Below are positions 38,189 to 52,175 of a DNA stretch of 64,000 nt, one piece after another; the stretch's first letter is position 1; every line of letters begins with the position of its first letter. The translations under genes were made by a program, and so were the position numbers. The DNA is from Epiperipatus broadwayi (Eukaryota; Onychophora; Udeonychophora; Euonychophora; Peripatidae): the NCBI GenBank assembly GCA_028023455.1, contig JAQFVV010000180.1, positions 310,001-374,000 on the forward strand, read 5' to 3'. The notes beneath the pieces were generated by a model, which was not told the DNA's origin, did no database searches, and was given only the letters and a program-made list of their open reading frames with translations.

Positions 38189-41100
38189 AATACTGGAAAT
38201 AAAAAGAGTTTTTTAAAAGTTGATTGTAACATATTAATATAATTATACTGCTTTGATTATTTTATATAACATTAAGCTATCTTTACAATTCCATGAGAAA
38301 TATGTTGTCACTCTGATTTTCAGACATCATTGGTGCTATAATGTATTTAATATCATATTAATGGCCTGTGTATAGGCATATATGTGTGTTATTTTATCCT
38401 GTGTACATAATAGTAAAAGAGATAATATCAAATAAAATGTGAACTTCTTGAGTAATATAAATGCTATTATAATTTTTCAGAAGGAAATGTTTTATTTCAA
38501 AGTATAGCAATATTTCTGTTAGCACAATTTATTTGGATTAAAATTATGGCTTATTGTAAATATTTTATTGTATTAAATATTATATTACTTTGTAAATAAA
38601 AATGTTTGATATTTATTAAATACATTTCTGTTTTCGTTGCCATTATTACTTTCATTTATCCAGCAAATTTAAGTTAATAAAGTTTTATCATTCATTATTT
38701 TAGAAAAAAATACATTTCAGTAGTCACATAAAATTTATTTATCTATTTTGTTTATTATTTATTTAACACTTGCATTGTAATAATATACATACTATGTTGA
38801 GTTCTCTTTATTTCAATTGTCTTTTGTAATGTAGTGGGTAGCATAAAATTTACTTTTTCTACTTGCTGCATTATTTTATTTTACTATCTGGTACAAGTTC
38901 ATATTAGATGACAATAAAATTAGATATATTGATAGGTGTTATATTTATATAAAAAGAAAATTTAAAATATTCAAATAATATTTTATATGCTATCTCTATG
39001 TTATCTATAATGTTGAGGTAGGTTGATTTTGCTTATTTGCGTTTTTGTTTGCCTAAGACGCTAGATAACCTATGATAAAAAGACAGAATTTTAAGAAGAA
39101 CCCACATTAAATTTTAAACCTGAGATTTTAATATTTGCATTTATATGGTATTTTGTCTATATAAGTAAAACCATAGATATTATGGTGACTGCCGCCTGTA
39201 TATGACCTGTTCCGCTCCTCTTGATAGGGTTACAGTATATACCATTCTCGAATTTAAAAATTCTCTCTTTTATAACTAAATATTAAATTCTACACTACAT
39301 AAACATAATATATAAATTAGTAACCTTTTTAAAGATTAAAATTTATATATCGTAACACTATATTTTATCAATTGTATTAAACAATAGTAATGTTATAAAA
39401 AATAGATTATAGATATTGTCTTATGCCATTGTTAATGTTTGGTTGCATCTTGTCATTTCTATATACAGTATATATAAATAATAATAATTGAACAGTTTAT
39501 CTCTTGGGAGTTCATAAAAAATTTGAACACAGGAAATGATAGATCTGGATCACTATTCATGGCTATTTTGAATCTACCACTGTCCCAAAAGATGGTGGGC
39601 AATTTGTTTAATGAAATGTGCTTTTAAATTGCATTTTAATAATCTATATGTATATCTCAATCTTACTTAGAATATTTGTTTATTTAAATCAATAAATTGT
39701 TTCTATAATTTTAGTTTTGCTAAACTGTATTTGATCAATAAGTGTATGGATATTTTCACTGAATTTTTTATTTTTGTACTGAAGAAATGGTTCTCCAATT
39801 AATATTTTTTTCACAATAATATTTACAGATTTTTAGTGGCATCATTATAAAAAAGTCATTCTGTTTATCTCACTTTATTCTGTTGAAATTAAAATAATAT
39901 ACATTGGCATCCAGTTTTTTCCCCCTGAAATTTTATTGTTTTTCCACATACATGAATGATTTAAAACATATAACCAAACACAATTTTATAAAAAGTTATT
40001 CATTGTAAGTTAAATTGTGTTGGTTCTATATCATACCTATTATCTTGAGGACTAATCTCTATTTTTAAATAATTGGCCTTCTTTGATGAAATTAGATAGA
40101 GATAGACTATAGACTATATTCATATGAAAAAAAAAAAAGAATATTTGACAATCCTACCACCTTTCCGGTCAACGCTTTGACGTATAAAAAATATATATAT
40201 ATCCTTCATAGTTATATAATTTTATGTAAACCTTAATAAAAGCATTTTAAGTTTGCTATTATTTGTAGCTTTATTTAAAATTTTATTGTGTAAGTAATAC
40301 TAAATATCACATTTTTTGAGTTATTTACTTATTACTATTTTTGGTGATTTTTTTTTTTTTTGAAACTCCAATCTGTCTCTTTCTGATTTTGAATGGTAAA
40401 AGTTTTGATTTTACAATATCACTAAATTGGCTATCATATTAAAAAAATTATAAAAATTTTATTGACTTTAATTTTCATAGTTAGGCAAATATATTCATCG
40501 CTGTTATTGGTTGAATAGCATCTTAAATAATCAATGTCATCTTTAGTAGTAACATTTTTGAATGACTTTCCAAACTTGTATAAAATATGTATGCAAATAT
40601 TTTGTACTAATTCTTGTTAAGGAACAAAGATATCCAATGGTATAAACAGATAGAACTGCTCACACATATACATCAACTAATTTCTTATAGAAAAAAGGAA
40701 TAGAATTATAAATCAGGCATTACAATACTGGAAGTATTATTGAATAATTGATAGTTGGAAAATTATACTTATTAACTTCAAATAAACAGCTGATGTTTAT
40801 TTTCAAAATATTGTAAAATAATTATTTTCTTTTTACTTCAAGAAAATGTGAATTAATTTATTAAGTCTCAATAATGTAAATTTATCTCGTTTTTGATTAT
40901 GTAAGGAAAAAACTTTAAACAATAATTTTTCAACTCAAATATCCCTCCATAAACTTGTTGTTCAGAGAAATGAACTTTGATTCAAAAAGTAATGGAAATC
41001 ACTTTGTTATGGATGATGAACTATTTACTTTAATAATTATTAAACTTATATAAAACTGTGCTATATTACAAATATTACATGTTTTATTGGTTCTTGAATT

Positions 41101-41901
41101 TCAACCTCAACAAATTAAATGAAGTTAATCATACTTATTTAGATAAGTAGATATGTAAAGAATATTTTATGCATCATTCTTACATGTTAGTATTAATTTT
41201 TTACTGTTATATTGTATGTAACAAGGCAGTCTAATGATTGAGTTATATTTTATTAGAGGAGTAGCACACCTAATGTTTAAGCCTGCAAATTTAATCCAGT
41301 AAATAATCTTGAGATAAAATAAATAAGCCCAATATAGGTCTGTTAAGTAGTGATTTGTTTTTTTTCTTTTCTTAAAAGAATGAAAACATCTTCAGCATTA
41401 TTAAATGCGGTTGATTAATAATTGATTAGTTAGTGAAACAAACTAATTAAGAACCATATAGAGCATTTATCATTGATCATTATGATGATTATTATTATCC
41501 TCCGGTATTTAAATTGAGGATTATTTTGAAATACACTGTCTGTTAACACATTTTCATATCCCAAATTCAAATTAGATTTACAAAACAAATATTAACATTT
41601 ATTAGATATTTTATATAATTTTCTTATTGTTATTATTCGTTTTTATCATTTATTTTATATTGTGTAATAAAGTAATTGATAATTTTTAAATATGTCTCTT
41701 TTGTCACTATTAAAGAAATATCGTCACTGCATATTCACGATATAAAAAAGGTCATATTTGAGATATTAGATTACATATAAAATCTATTTGGATTAAATTA
41801 TCCTTATTATATTAATGTTATTTTAAATATAAAATTAATGGGTAAGATGATGTACTGAAGCTGTGCATATATATACAAATATATATATATGCTGGCTTCA
41901 C
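38189..41901. other. Intron 3, middle part
   Basis: AT-rich with no recognisable coding sequence. A short GC-richer patch at 39183-39235 and CCGGTCAACGCTTTGACG at 40166 are unclassified. Confidence 0.45.
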
Positions 41902-41948
41902 CATTCACTGTGGACTAACTAAGACCCTAAGTCCAACCACAGTGAATG
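41902..41948. other. 12-bp hairpin
   Basis: CATTCACTGTGG and CCACAGTGAATG are perfect inverse repeats separated by 23 nt, with an inner GGACT/AGTCC pair. Probably the end of a small palindromic element; too short a loop structure to call a microRNA precursor. Confidence 0.6.
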
Positions 41949-42189
41949 TGTTTCTTTTTCAAACTAAATTTATCGTTTTCTCAAATAGTTGCCTAAATTA
42001 AAGAAGGAATTGTGTTAAAGAGAAAAGATTTAATAAAATAAAATATAGAAAGTTAAAATTATATTTGCAACTATTTTTGAAATATATTTGGTAGAATTCG
42101 ATAAGATAAAAATTTTCTTAATTAAATAGAATCCATTAAGAAAAGGAATTAATTAATAAACATTTTTCTGAGTTAGATAAAATAAGAGA

Positions 42190-42690
42190 TAACAGGAAAA
42201 ATTTGAAACAACGGGCATGATTCGCTACTAATTAGCAGATTAAAGACATAATGGAAAAAGGGTATAAATAAAGAACTTTTCTTTTGTTCTTGGTCTTATG
42301 CTTGCGGGTAACCAGTGCTGAAGGTCAGAGAGAAAATCTTAAGAATTTTGTTGGAAGAAATTTTGCTGAAAGATTGGACAATATAGCGAACTCTTGCTTG
42401 CTGTACTTCAAGCTGCACTCTATTCTTTCAGCATATAAATAAAAAAATCCAGAAATGTGTTGCTCTGCAAAAATGCAGGGGTAACCTCTTTGCCTTCGCT
42501 CTCCTGAGTCATTCCTGAGGCCAGAGTTCTAATCATGTAAGCTAGCCAGAGAACTAAAGTGTCTGCCCTGTATCCGTGAATATCTGCCCTCAAACATGGA
42601 AAAACAAAGTTGAAGAACCGAGAAGACTTGCGGTAAACCTCTAATGAACTCATCTTGACCCACCCCATCTAGTTACCGGTAACGTTACCA
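42190..42690 (+). other. LTR-like fragment with TATA box
   Basis: GC-richer than its surroundings. GGTATAAATAAAG at 42261 looks like an LTR promoter, followed by about 400 bp with several short repeats (TCTGCCCT twice) and the palindrome GTTACCGGTAAC at 42674. No partner LTR or coding region was identified; the 82-codon - strand frame at 42420-42668 has no known domain. Confidence 0.3.
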
Positions 42691-43399
42691 TAAATTAGCA
42701 AAAAAATCTCTTTGTAATTTACAAATTCACTCTAGCTAGAATGATGTTTTTCTATATATATGGTTTTTTTTTTAAATCTATGTGTTCGTATCTTGTCAAA
42801 TTATATTTCATTAATTGCTTTCTTTTCTTTTTTTTTTTATCGTAATGGGAGGGGTTATTATATATAATGGTGGCCATAGTTCTTATTAATTTAATTGAAA
42901 AATACTTCGTTTAACTTTCCGCCATTATACTCCCGTAATTAAGTTATTTATTTTATATAAATATTTATTTAGAAAGAAAAGGAAGCAAATCATAGAAAGT
43001 GCAAAACTCTATTTTAAAATCAAGATTTAAATTTCTAAATATTCTATTATAAAACTTTCCAAACTTTAACTTAGTTTTTTATATATATATATAAAAGAAA
43101 GATCCTTATCAAATGCCATTATATTTTAGTCAGTGTAGGGTTACAAATTTAATGTTATATTTTGAAGAGCGTGAAATAAAATGTTCGCATTTATATTTTA
43201 GTAATAAGAGAGAGTACATTTTGACAATATGTATTAAAAATTATTAAATAGCATTGACTCTGGGGTGTGTTGGTTAAACTTCAATTAAATCAATAAAATA
43301 TCTGCCCTCTTGTTTTAGTGATCTGAATTTTATAAAAGGGAAGTTACTATTTTTCTGTGGATTTTCAGTGATAGTTGAGCTTTCTTAATATATATATTT

Positions 43400-44480
43400 T
43401 GCAGAGGGTTTCTTTTTTAAATTTAAAGGTCGTTGACCATATTTATATGGCATCGTGCCTCGGGTGATCTACTGGGCCGGTCAGCGTATATGACAGTGCT
43501 TCTTTTGCCAAGTTTGCTCAGGTTAACATACCTACATTCGGACCTTCTGAAAAATAAATAAATTGTTCTGGATCTCATGTCGATATCAGTCCCTGCAATG
43601 TACATAATTGGACATAAGCAACAAAAACTCCGATCCTGAATCCGGGTCACGCGTTTAGCGAACGGATTCCCTTTTTTTCCTCTAACCTAGTTTAGAGACG
43701 GAGAGCTATCCGGTCTTGGGTTAACCTCTTGGTAACTGTTATGTCTCGAGCCTCACAGTCCACTATATGCTATCGCCTTTGTGCATGGTCTTGTATATTT
43801 ATATTTATTAGGAAATCTTTCTCAAAATCTCATAGAAATGTTTCAATTATGGCTGGAAATTCCTGCTGGGGTCACTTTATCATTCTTCTTAAATCATAAG
43901 TAGGGCTGTGATTTAAACTTGTCCAAAGTGTTTAGTTGAGTTTGACCACCTATTTATTTCTGTTCTCCAACCATAGAGTTAATGAATCATGTCTCTCTCT
44001 CTTGATTTCTTTTATGTAACACTTCCATTGGCTGGAATATTTTAAAGAAGAAATTATAACGTAAAAATTTTGTCTGTTCTTATCATTACGATCAATGGAT
44101 CTTTCATATATGTCAATCCGGTTGCAGTGAAAATAACCTGCGACGCTATTAATAAAGCATTGTGTGGATTATTTAATGTCAATAATAAAAATTTCTGTTA
44201 TCTTTCATTCACTATAAGTAAAACCACTTAGTATTGTTTTTCTTTTGTGACATACGTATGTACATCTGATCATTATATATGTAAAAATTCCTTTTCGTGG
44301 TCTCTTCTCTCCCTGACCACCGGGCATACATTAAGATTAAATTCTAGTGAGGTTTGGGGAGTAAGTCGCTTAGTAGCAATCTAGAGGAGTAGGTGAGGTT
44401 CGAACCCTTCTATCTGCATCTCTAGGTTAGGTTAAAGCAGCTCTACTTTTCTTACCGTTGCAGTACATAAAATCGCTTTT
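43400..44480. other. Unclassified GC-richer patches
   Basis: 43430-43790 and 44290-44460 have markedly more G and C than the surrounding intron. GGTTCGAACCC at 44399 resembles a Pol III B box. A 75-codon frame on the - strand (43423-43650) is unrecognised. Most likely old interspersed repeats of unknown class. Confidence 0.35.
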
Positions 44481-45215
44481 ACATTAGTATCCTAAAATAC
44501 ATTAACACACTTTATATCCCAGCATTTGTTTTTTTACTTTATAAAACATTGAGATAAATTATTAATCAATTTTGTATTTAAAATTGCTAGCCTTAGTTTT
44601 AAAACACAGATTGAGTTACTCTTAATTAGGTCTTATAGTAAAAAGTAATATATTTGCAAAGATGTTTAATAATAAAATAGAATAAGAATAAGAGCACACA
44701 TATTATTGAATTATCCTAAGAAATTTATTTATTATTTTATTGAATGTGAATTTATTATCCAAGTATAGAATAGTTTTAGCTTATGTGGGAATATATAAAA
44801 CTTGTATGCATAATAATTGCAAGGCAAGTGAGAGATAGTAGACGCACCTCCACATAATCGGTCTTAGCCATCTCAACAGGATTTCTCTACATTATTGCCA
44901 CTGAGATCACTCTCTTGTATGGTTTTAATATACTGCTTAAATTTTAATATCAAATAGAATGTGAAGATCTTCAAATGGATTTTGAGTCGCTTTGTTTGGG
45001 GGGAGTTTTCAGATTGTTAATGACATCATTTATGACAGAAACATATATCCAATAGAGATTGGTTGATTTTTTTCATCAGACATTACTATTTGATAGAATC
45101 ATATTTGTGGTGTTTGATTAATTATTTATATATGTAGTCATATATATACACAGTAATCTTCTCATCTATTCCATTTGGTTCCAAGTCAGAGAATTGTATG
45201 TTTTTAACACACATT

Positions 45216-45249
<34 letters not shown>
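45216..45249 (+). repeat. (TA)n(TG)n microsatellite
   Basis: An alternating TA run followed by twelve TG units at 45226-45249. Confidence 0.95.
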
Positions 45250-45748
45250 CATATTGTTCTTGCACTGTGAACAAAAAGTTAAAATCAAGAAAATTAAAAT
45301 TTTTTTAATTTTTTTTTTTATAATTATAACTCACATATTGAAATTATAAATATGGAAGGAATATTTTATATATTAATAGAAATGCCTACATTTTTTTTGA
45401 AGATAGGTTGATGTTTTATTTATTTTTTTGTTGGACAGTTGACCATCGCTTGATGAAATTATATAAAATTTACAACTTTATGTTTTACTTCTATTTAATG
45501 CTTCAAAAGCTAATGTGATTTCATTTGTAAATAAAAAAGAAAGAAAAATGTCATCACTATTTATATTATTGTAGTTGTTCCTTTCATTTATTTGATATTT
45601 TTGTTAATTTTATTTCAAAATCTATTAGTAATTTCATCTAAATTATTATTAAATTTGTTTGACAAAATGTGTTGATTTAAGATTTGATTTTTTTTTTTTT
45701 TGTATGTGTTTGTGTTTATTTTGTTATGTATATATTTTTGAATACTAG

Positions 45749-45904
45749 GGTGAATATGAAAAAATTGAAGAACTCCAAATTAAATTAGAAACTTATGCAG
45801 CCATTGTACCACAGTTGTTTGCTGCCAAATTAGAATGCTTATCTCGACAGGATCCTATAAATTATGAAAGAGTCATGAAGGTATTTGGTGAAATTGAACA
45901 GAAG
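45749..45904 (+). CDS. POLRMT: POLRMT exon, second PPR repeat
   Basis: A 156-bp exon (52 codons, phase 0-0), acceptor TACTAG, donor GTAATT. It completes the first PPR hairpin (GEYEKIEELQIKLE) and covers a second one. The stretch AAKLECLSRQDPINYERVMK aligns with the human AALQCMGRQDQ segment, including the shared RQD. This is the strongest family signature in the window. It lies 12.2 kb downstream of the previous exon. The intron between them holds a foldback element near 38 kb and several unclassified stretches with higher GC. Confidence 0.95.
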
Positions 45905-48900
45905 GTAATTTGCTTTGTGCATCTTTTTTGTAATAAGTCATTTTAAACATACTAAGAAGATTTACTAGCTTTCTTTTCATAAATTTATCACAATTAATGA
46001 GTAGATCTAAATTTAAGGTATAATTATAATTATATTTCTCATTATATTAGAATCTGTACTGAGTTCATCTTTTTTTTCTAAATTTTTATTATACTGCATC
46101 TTTTTAATATTGCTTTTTTATCTTTTTAAAAAAAATATTTTTATGACTAATATCTATATGGAGCAGTAAGTTTATAACAATGATAGTTGATCTCATTTAT
46201 GTTAATTGCAGTATTATTTTTGTGTGAAAGAAGGGAATTTAGCTGGAAAGTGTGTTTATATTAACTGAATTAGCACTGCAACCAAGAATGAATTTTATTA
46301 ATGTTGGTATAAAAGAAATTCTAAGCTTATTGTGTCTAGTATCATCTTTTCATAAAAAAAAAAATTCACTAACTCTTTTTCCTGGAAATTCTCATCTTTA
46401 AATAAGTTAGCAGAAAGATGCAGTAACATATTCATATTCTTTTATGTATCTACCACTTTATCTATATTCTACAACATAATAAAGAAAGATGTTTTAAATA
46501 AGATACCTTGAAACTTGAAATTATAACATTTTTTTACATTTGCATTACACACAGAAAATTAAAATAACAATAGCAGTATTAAAATAAAAATCATGAATAA
46601 TATTAAAAAATAATCACAATGAGAAGTTTAAATCTGGTATGCTGCTGTTTATTTGATGTTACATTCTATTTTTGATAGCAACATTCTTTAATCATTGTGA
46701 TTAACTATTTGCAGTCAGTTTTTTTTTTTTGCTTAATAGATTTACAATTGCATTGAGCTCATGATCTACAAAATATGGTGAAGAAAATGTAAATTACAAG
46801 AATAAAGTCTAAGTACCTACTTTTGCAGCCAGAACTGTTTGTAGCTGTCTTTGAATTTAAATTACATTTTCTCATTTTTTATTACTTTATTAGTTGTTTT
46901 TGGTATTCCTCTACTTTATATTTGAAAAGAATTCGAAATCCAATCAAATATGTTCATTTTGAAATCAGAATGGAAAGCCTCCCTATGCTAATAACAAATA
47001 AGCAAGATTTCAGCATGTTTTTCTATTAATGATAAATTTGGAAATTGGTTAAATTCCTCTTTTTAAATTCCTCTTATTCTAAATTTTATTTGTGTAGATG
47101 AACTTTCCAGCAAATATAGAGATAACAGTTTTTGTTTTGATTAAATTGAGCTTATCATCTTGGAGCTGTAGATTTGTTGCATTAAATTTATTAAACACAT
47201 TTGTTAAATAAGTTATGTTATTTTTGGAATTAATTGGGTCATAACACATCACTTTTGTTATCTACTAATTAACAATGAATCAAGGAGTTAATAAAACTGA
47301 TGAAAACAAGCATCCTCTTATAGCCAATGATATTTTGTGTTAGCATTAAACCATTGAATTCTTCACCGTTTCAGTACAAAGTTGTTTGAACAATCTATTA
47401 TTCAAAGAATTGGTTGTTAGTGTCATAATATAATCATTATGTAGTCATTTACTTAGATTTTAGCCACTAATTGTTGTTGATGAAGATACAGGATACATTG
47501 AATATATACAGTACTGCTTTTTGTAAATATGAAAGATAACTTCTGTACTATGAGCACATCAAGCTATTATCAGATTTCTTTTTCTTTAAAATATTCTTCC
47601 AATAGACGAAATATTGATTCTCAAATAATATCAGTTTGCAAATTTTTAGAAATAATAATTCTTGGCAATTTTTTTATTTTATGAATCACATATAAGCTAA
47701 ATATAAGGTTGCATTTTACTGGGATGTGAATGAGTCTTCAATTCTTCTTTGTACTGTGTTATTTTCTTAGTAGCATTAGATTCTGGCTAATGTGGCATAG
47801 TATCTCATTTATAGCTTGTAGAATTAATTTTTCACTAAAAAGTTTTTTTGATTTACAGTCAGTATGAAATATGGTATGCAACATACATCCCATTATTATT
47901 TTGTTTGGATGCTATTGAAAAGAATTTTACTAATGTAGGCTGTCTCTTAAAAATTTTTCTTTAAATGCTTGGAATTAAGATAAATCTTTGTTTTTCTTAG
48001 CAGAATTAATTTTTGTCAAATGTTTCTGTAGTCTTAAATGCTTTATAAAAGCTTATTTAATAATTTTTTTTGGCAAATCATGAATATCGGTAATATATTA
48101 TTTGCAGGCAATTGTCAACATTTTTTCTTATGTTCAGCTTTGATCATAAAATTTGAAAGTAAAATTGTTATGTTTATTTATCATAATAAGGGTATAAAAT
48201 CATTGAGAGATATAATAATTTATATAATTAAAAATATATCCTTTTTTTCATGAGATTCAACATTTTTCCCCAGTAGTCATATTATTAGAATAGCACTCAT
48301 GTTATTGTGGTAGTTTTTGTGTAAGATGACAAAAGACAAACAATCTGAAATAAGTGTGAAACTAATAAATTTGGGTTTTGTTCTTTACTTGACATTAGAT
48401 ATGATGTATATATTTGATAATAAATTGTTAAATACAAACTAAATTTATTAAGAAATAATTAATTGAAACAAAAAAAAAATCAATATTTAGTTAAAAATCA
48501 GTAAATAGTTTTAATTAGTTTGCTTTTATTTAAATAATTTTTTTCTTATTAACATATGTCTTTCTTATGAATAAATTAACCTGATGATTTTATAAATATA
48601 AAACAGTTTTTAACAATTTTATTCTTCTCTTTTTTTTAATATTGTAATAAAAAATATAATAACTATTTCAAATAGTATTTTGAATGACACAAACCTGCTT
48701 TGATTTTATTATTAGTAATCATTAGGCACAGAAACGAATGGTATATGTAAAACAAATGTATAAAAATACACGTGAATTGCTATTTTATCGAGACCACATC
48801 AATGTAATTTGCTTTATATGTAGTCCATAATCAATAAAGATCAAAGGCATTGAATATGAATTAAAGTTTTTAAATACTTATTGCTCTTGCATTGACTGCT

Positions 48901-49349
48901 TATCACACAATTGAGAAACAATCTAAATTAGATCTCATATATGTCCCTGTTTATAATATCATATTATAACCCAAGTCTTTATATGCACAAATTTCTGCTA
49001 ATAGATATTAGACTTTCCAACAATGCACAACACACCAGCTAACACTTTCTTGTTATGGTCTAATAGCAGATATGGCCATTGATTGGTTGTAGCTTGCATT
49101 TTGTGTTTTTTATTTGAAAAATAATCATTACAACTCAGATGAAATGTACGAATGATTTTACAAAGGTTTTTTTACATTCAAATATGAGCCTTTCAAGCTA
49201 ATTGTTCATACGCTTTTGCGAGTGTTAATAATAATAAATGAATACTTTCTCTCCAATACAAGATATAGTATTTATGCAGGAATAAAATGAATCCACTTAT
49301 TCCTACGACTCAAATGCTTATATATGAGCAAATCTGAAGTACTGGCAAC
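45905..49349. other. Intron 4, left part
   Basis: AT-rich intronic sequence. Open frames of 68-71 codons at 46823 and 48038 are hydrophobic low-complexity translations with no recognised family. Confidence 0.5.
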
Positions 49350-51206
49350 AGTTGTTAAATAAGTTTTAGGTTTTAGTAAGATATTAAAGTAAATATCAAT
49401 ATTAATTCTCTGTGCATACTATACACACATAAACATAGAGAGATATTCAGCTCAAATTCAAAGAATAAAAAAAAAAATTTCAAGTAGTTGAGAATTTTCA
49501 ATCAAGATTAGACTATTTTTTTCCACAGCTAACACATAAGAAATTTGGCTACTTGTTTAAAGTAAAACAACATTTAGCTAATTTTAACTGGAGAGAAAAA
49601 CAAGAATTGAGAATTATAAAATTCTCATCAGTCAGCAAATGACTAACCAGAAAAATACCTTCTGGTTTCACTATTCCAGTGAAAAGAAATTGATGCAAAG
49701 GTGTTTGCCATGTGTGAACTACTTAAGAGAGCTTCATTTGTTACATACACACATTCATAATAACTCAATATAAACATAAATGATATAGTGCACACAATGA
49801 AATAAAATAGGTAAATCATCATAAGTATAATGCAAGATCAAACAGAGATCTGGTAAACTGTATTTCATATAAAACAGAACAACATAGCAGAGATGTATTA
49901 TTACAGTATACCCTAAAATTAAAGATAAGTATGGCCAGCCTCATCAGCAATTAGATGCGTTTTAAACATGACATCTATCTGCAGTAACGATTGATTCAGC
50001 TTCCAGCTAATGGAAAAAACAGAAGTAATAACAACTTCCCCAGAAATCAGATGAAAATCTCTCAACAATGTTTCCTATAATAATAATATCAAGCTCAGAG
50101 AATAAATCATATAAATAAGCTATATTGCAGCAGGAATAATTCACTTTTAGCAAAGAATTCCCAAAGTGATTGGTATTGCTTCTTGAAGGCACCAGAATAA
50201 TCTGGAAAGGGAAAGGCAACAGTAGCCTCATGTGCAATTGGGGATGATGAATAAAAATAAGGGAACAATCATACCCAATTGCACATGAGGCTACTGTTGC
50301 CCTTCCCTTTCCAGATTATTCTGGTGCCTTCATGGAGCAATACCAATCACTTTGGGAATTCTTTGCTAAAAGTGAATTATTCCTGCTGCAATATAGCTTA
50401 TTTATATGATTTATTCTCTGAGCTTGATATTATTATTATAGGAAACATTGTTGAGAGATTTTCATCTGATTTCTGGGGAAGTTATTATTGCTTCTGTTTT
50501 TTCCATTAGCTGGAAGCTGAATCAATCGTTACTGCAGATAGATGTTATGTTTAAAACGCATCTAATTGCTGATGAGGCTGGCCGTACTTATCTTTAATTT
50601 TAGGATATACTGTAATAATACATCTCTGCTATGTTGTTCTGTTTTATATGAAGTACAGTTTACCAGATCTCTGTTTGATCTTGCATTATACTTATGATGA
50701 TTTACCTATTTTATTTCATTGTGTGCACTATATCATTTATGTTTATATTGAGTTATTATGAATGTGTGTATGTAACAAATGAAGCTCTCTTAAGTAGTTC
50801 ACACATGGCAAACACCTTTGCATCAATTTCTTTTCACTGGAATAGTGAAGCCAGAAGGTATTTTTCTGATTAGTCATTTGCTGACTGATGAGAATTTTAT
50901 AATTCTCAATTTTTGTTTTTCTCTCCAGTTAAAATTAGCTAAATGTTGTTTTACTTTAAATAAGTAGCCAAATATCTTATGTGTTAGCTGTGGAAAAAAA
51001 TAGTTTAATCTTGATTGAAAATTCTCAACTACTTGAAAATTTTTTTTTTATTCTTTGAATTTGAGCTCCAAGTTGTGGAAATGGTAGGAGAATACAAAAC
51101 CAGGCCTTGAATATCTCTCTATGTTTATGTGTGTATAGTATGCAGAGAGGATTAATATTGATATTTACTTTAATATCTTACTAAAACCTAAAACTTATTT
51201 AACAAC
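49350..51206. repeat. Large foldback (hairpin) of about 1.85 kb in intron 4
   Basis: Left arm about 49350-50242, right arm about 50274-51206, loop of about 31 nt. Arms are close to identical over about 890 bp; the same 76-codon open frame appears on both (50007-50237 - and 50279-50509 +) with three amino acid differences. The right arm has a roughly 40-bp insertion near 51068. The frames begin MHMRLLLPFPFQ and have no known domain, so I do not call them genes. If transcribed with POLRMT the intron would fold into a long double-stranded RNA. Confidence 0.9.
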
Positions 51207-51659
51207 GTTCTAAACATCATTTTAGTAACTATTAATGAAATTACATTGAATAATGTGGATTTCAATAATTTTTAAACAAATTAAAATTAAGCAATTAAGA
51301 TTGGAGACTATCAAGAAAGATTTTTTTAATTTTTATTAAAGTTTAACCTAAGCAAGTTATGATTAAAATCTGATGTGAGTTGATCAGGCAAGCATCTCTT
51401 GAAATGTAAATCAATTTATTATCAAATAGAAAGAGGATTCTGATATGCTATTTTAAAAGATATATACTGAAGAAAAAATGCTGCAAAAATAAGATGTATG
51501 ATCTCAAAAACTCATATTATAAATCAAGACAGACACTTAATGATAGAAGCAGTATTTCTTACATAATAGAAGCAGTATTTTGAAGGAAATTAACAGAAAT
51601 TCTATGATGATCTTTTTACTAATTAGGAAAAAAAAAAAGACAGGTCATGTGATAACTAT

Positions 51660-52175
51660 TTGGCTCTCAACTGATTCTAATTCAGTAGTATCTAACTCAC
51701 AGTCAAATGACTCAACAATATATTTCTTACAGTATAGCTGACTATCATCTAACAGTACCTGATGTAAAACTGATGCTTACTAAACAATATCTGTCTATAG
51801 CTGATTCTAATTCAGTAGTTTTTGGCTTATAGTCTACTCTGATTCAACAATTTTTAGTAGAAGTTCACTCTAACTCAAGAGCATCTGAGTCACAATTGAG
51901 GTGATTAAATTATATCTGGAAGCTGAATCTCATTCTATAGTAATTGTCATAGACATAGCAGTATTTACTTCAGAACTGACACTGACTCTGCAGAGTCTAG
52001 TTCACAGTTGATTCTGAATTTGTAGTATTTGCTCACAATTGAGCTTTATTTAATAGTTTCTCTTTCACAGCTGACTGACTCAGCAATATCTGGTAACAGA
52101 TGATATTGACTCAACAGTATCTAATTCACAGCTGTTTCCTTATTCTTCGGTATTTTATTCACAACTGATTCTATT
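51660..52175 (+). repeat. Degenerate minisatellite, unit roughly 30-45 bp
   Basis: Repeated imperfect units of the form CTGATTCTAATTCAGTAGT followed by ATCTAACTCACAG-like text; about 12-14 units with variable length. Words such as CTCACAG, TTCACAGCTG and GACTCAACAGTATCT recur throughout. Confidence 0.75.

Noticed and set aside
41902-41948. microRNA precursor
   Set aside because: The stem is only 12 bp, too short for Drosha/Dicer processing.
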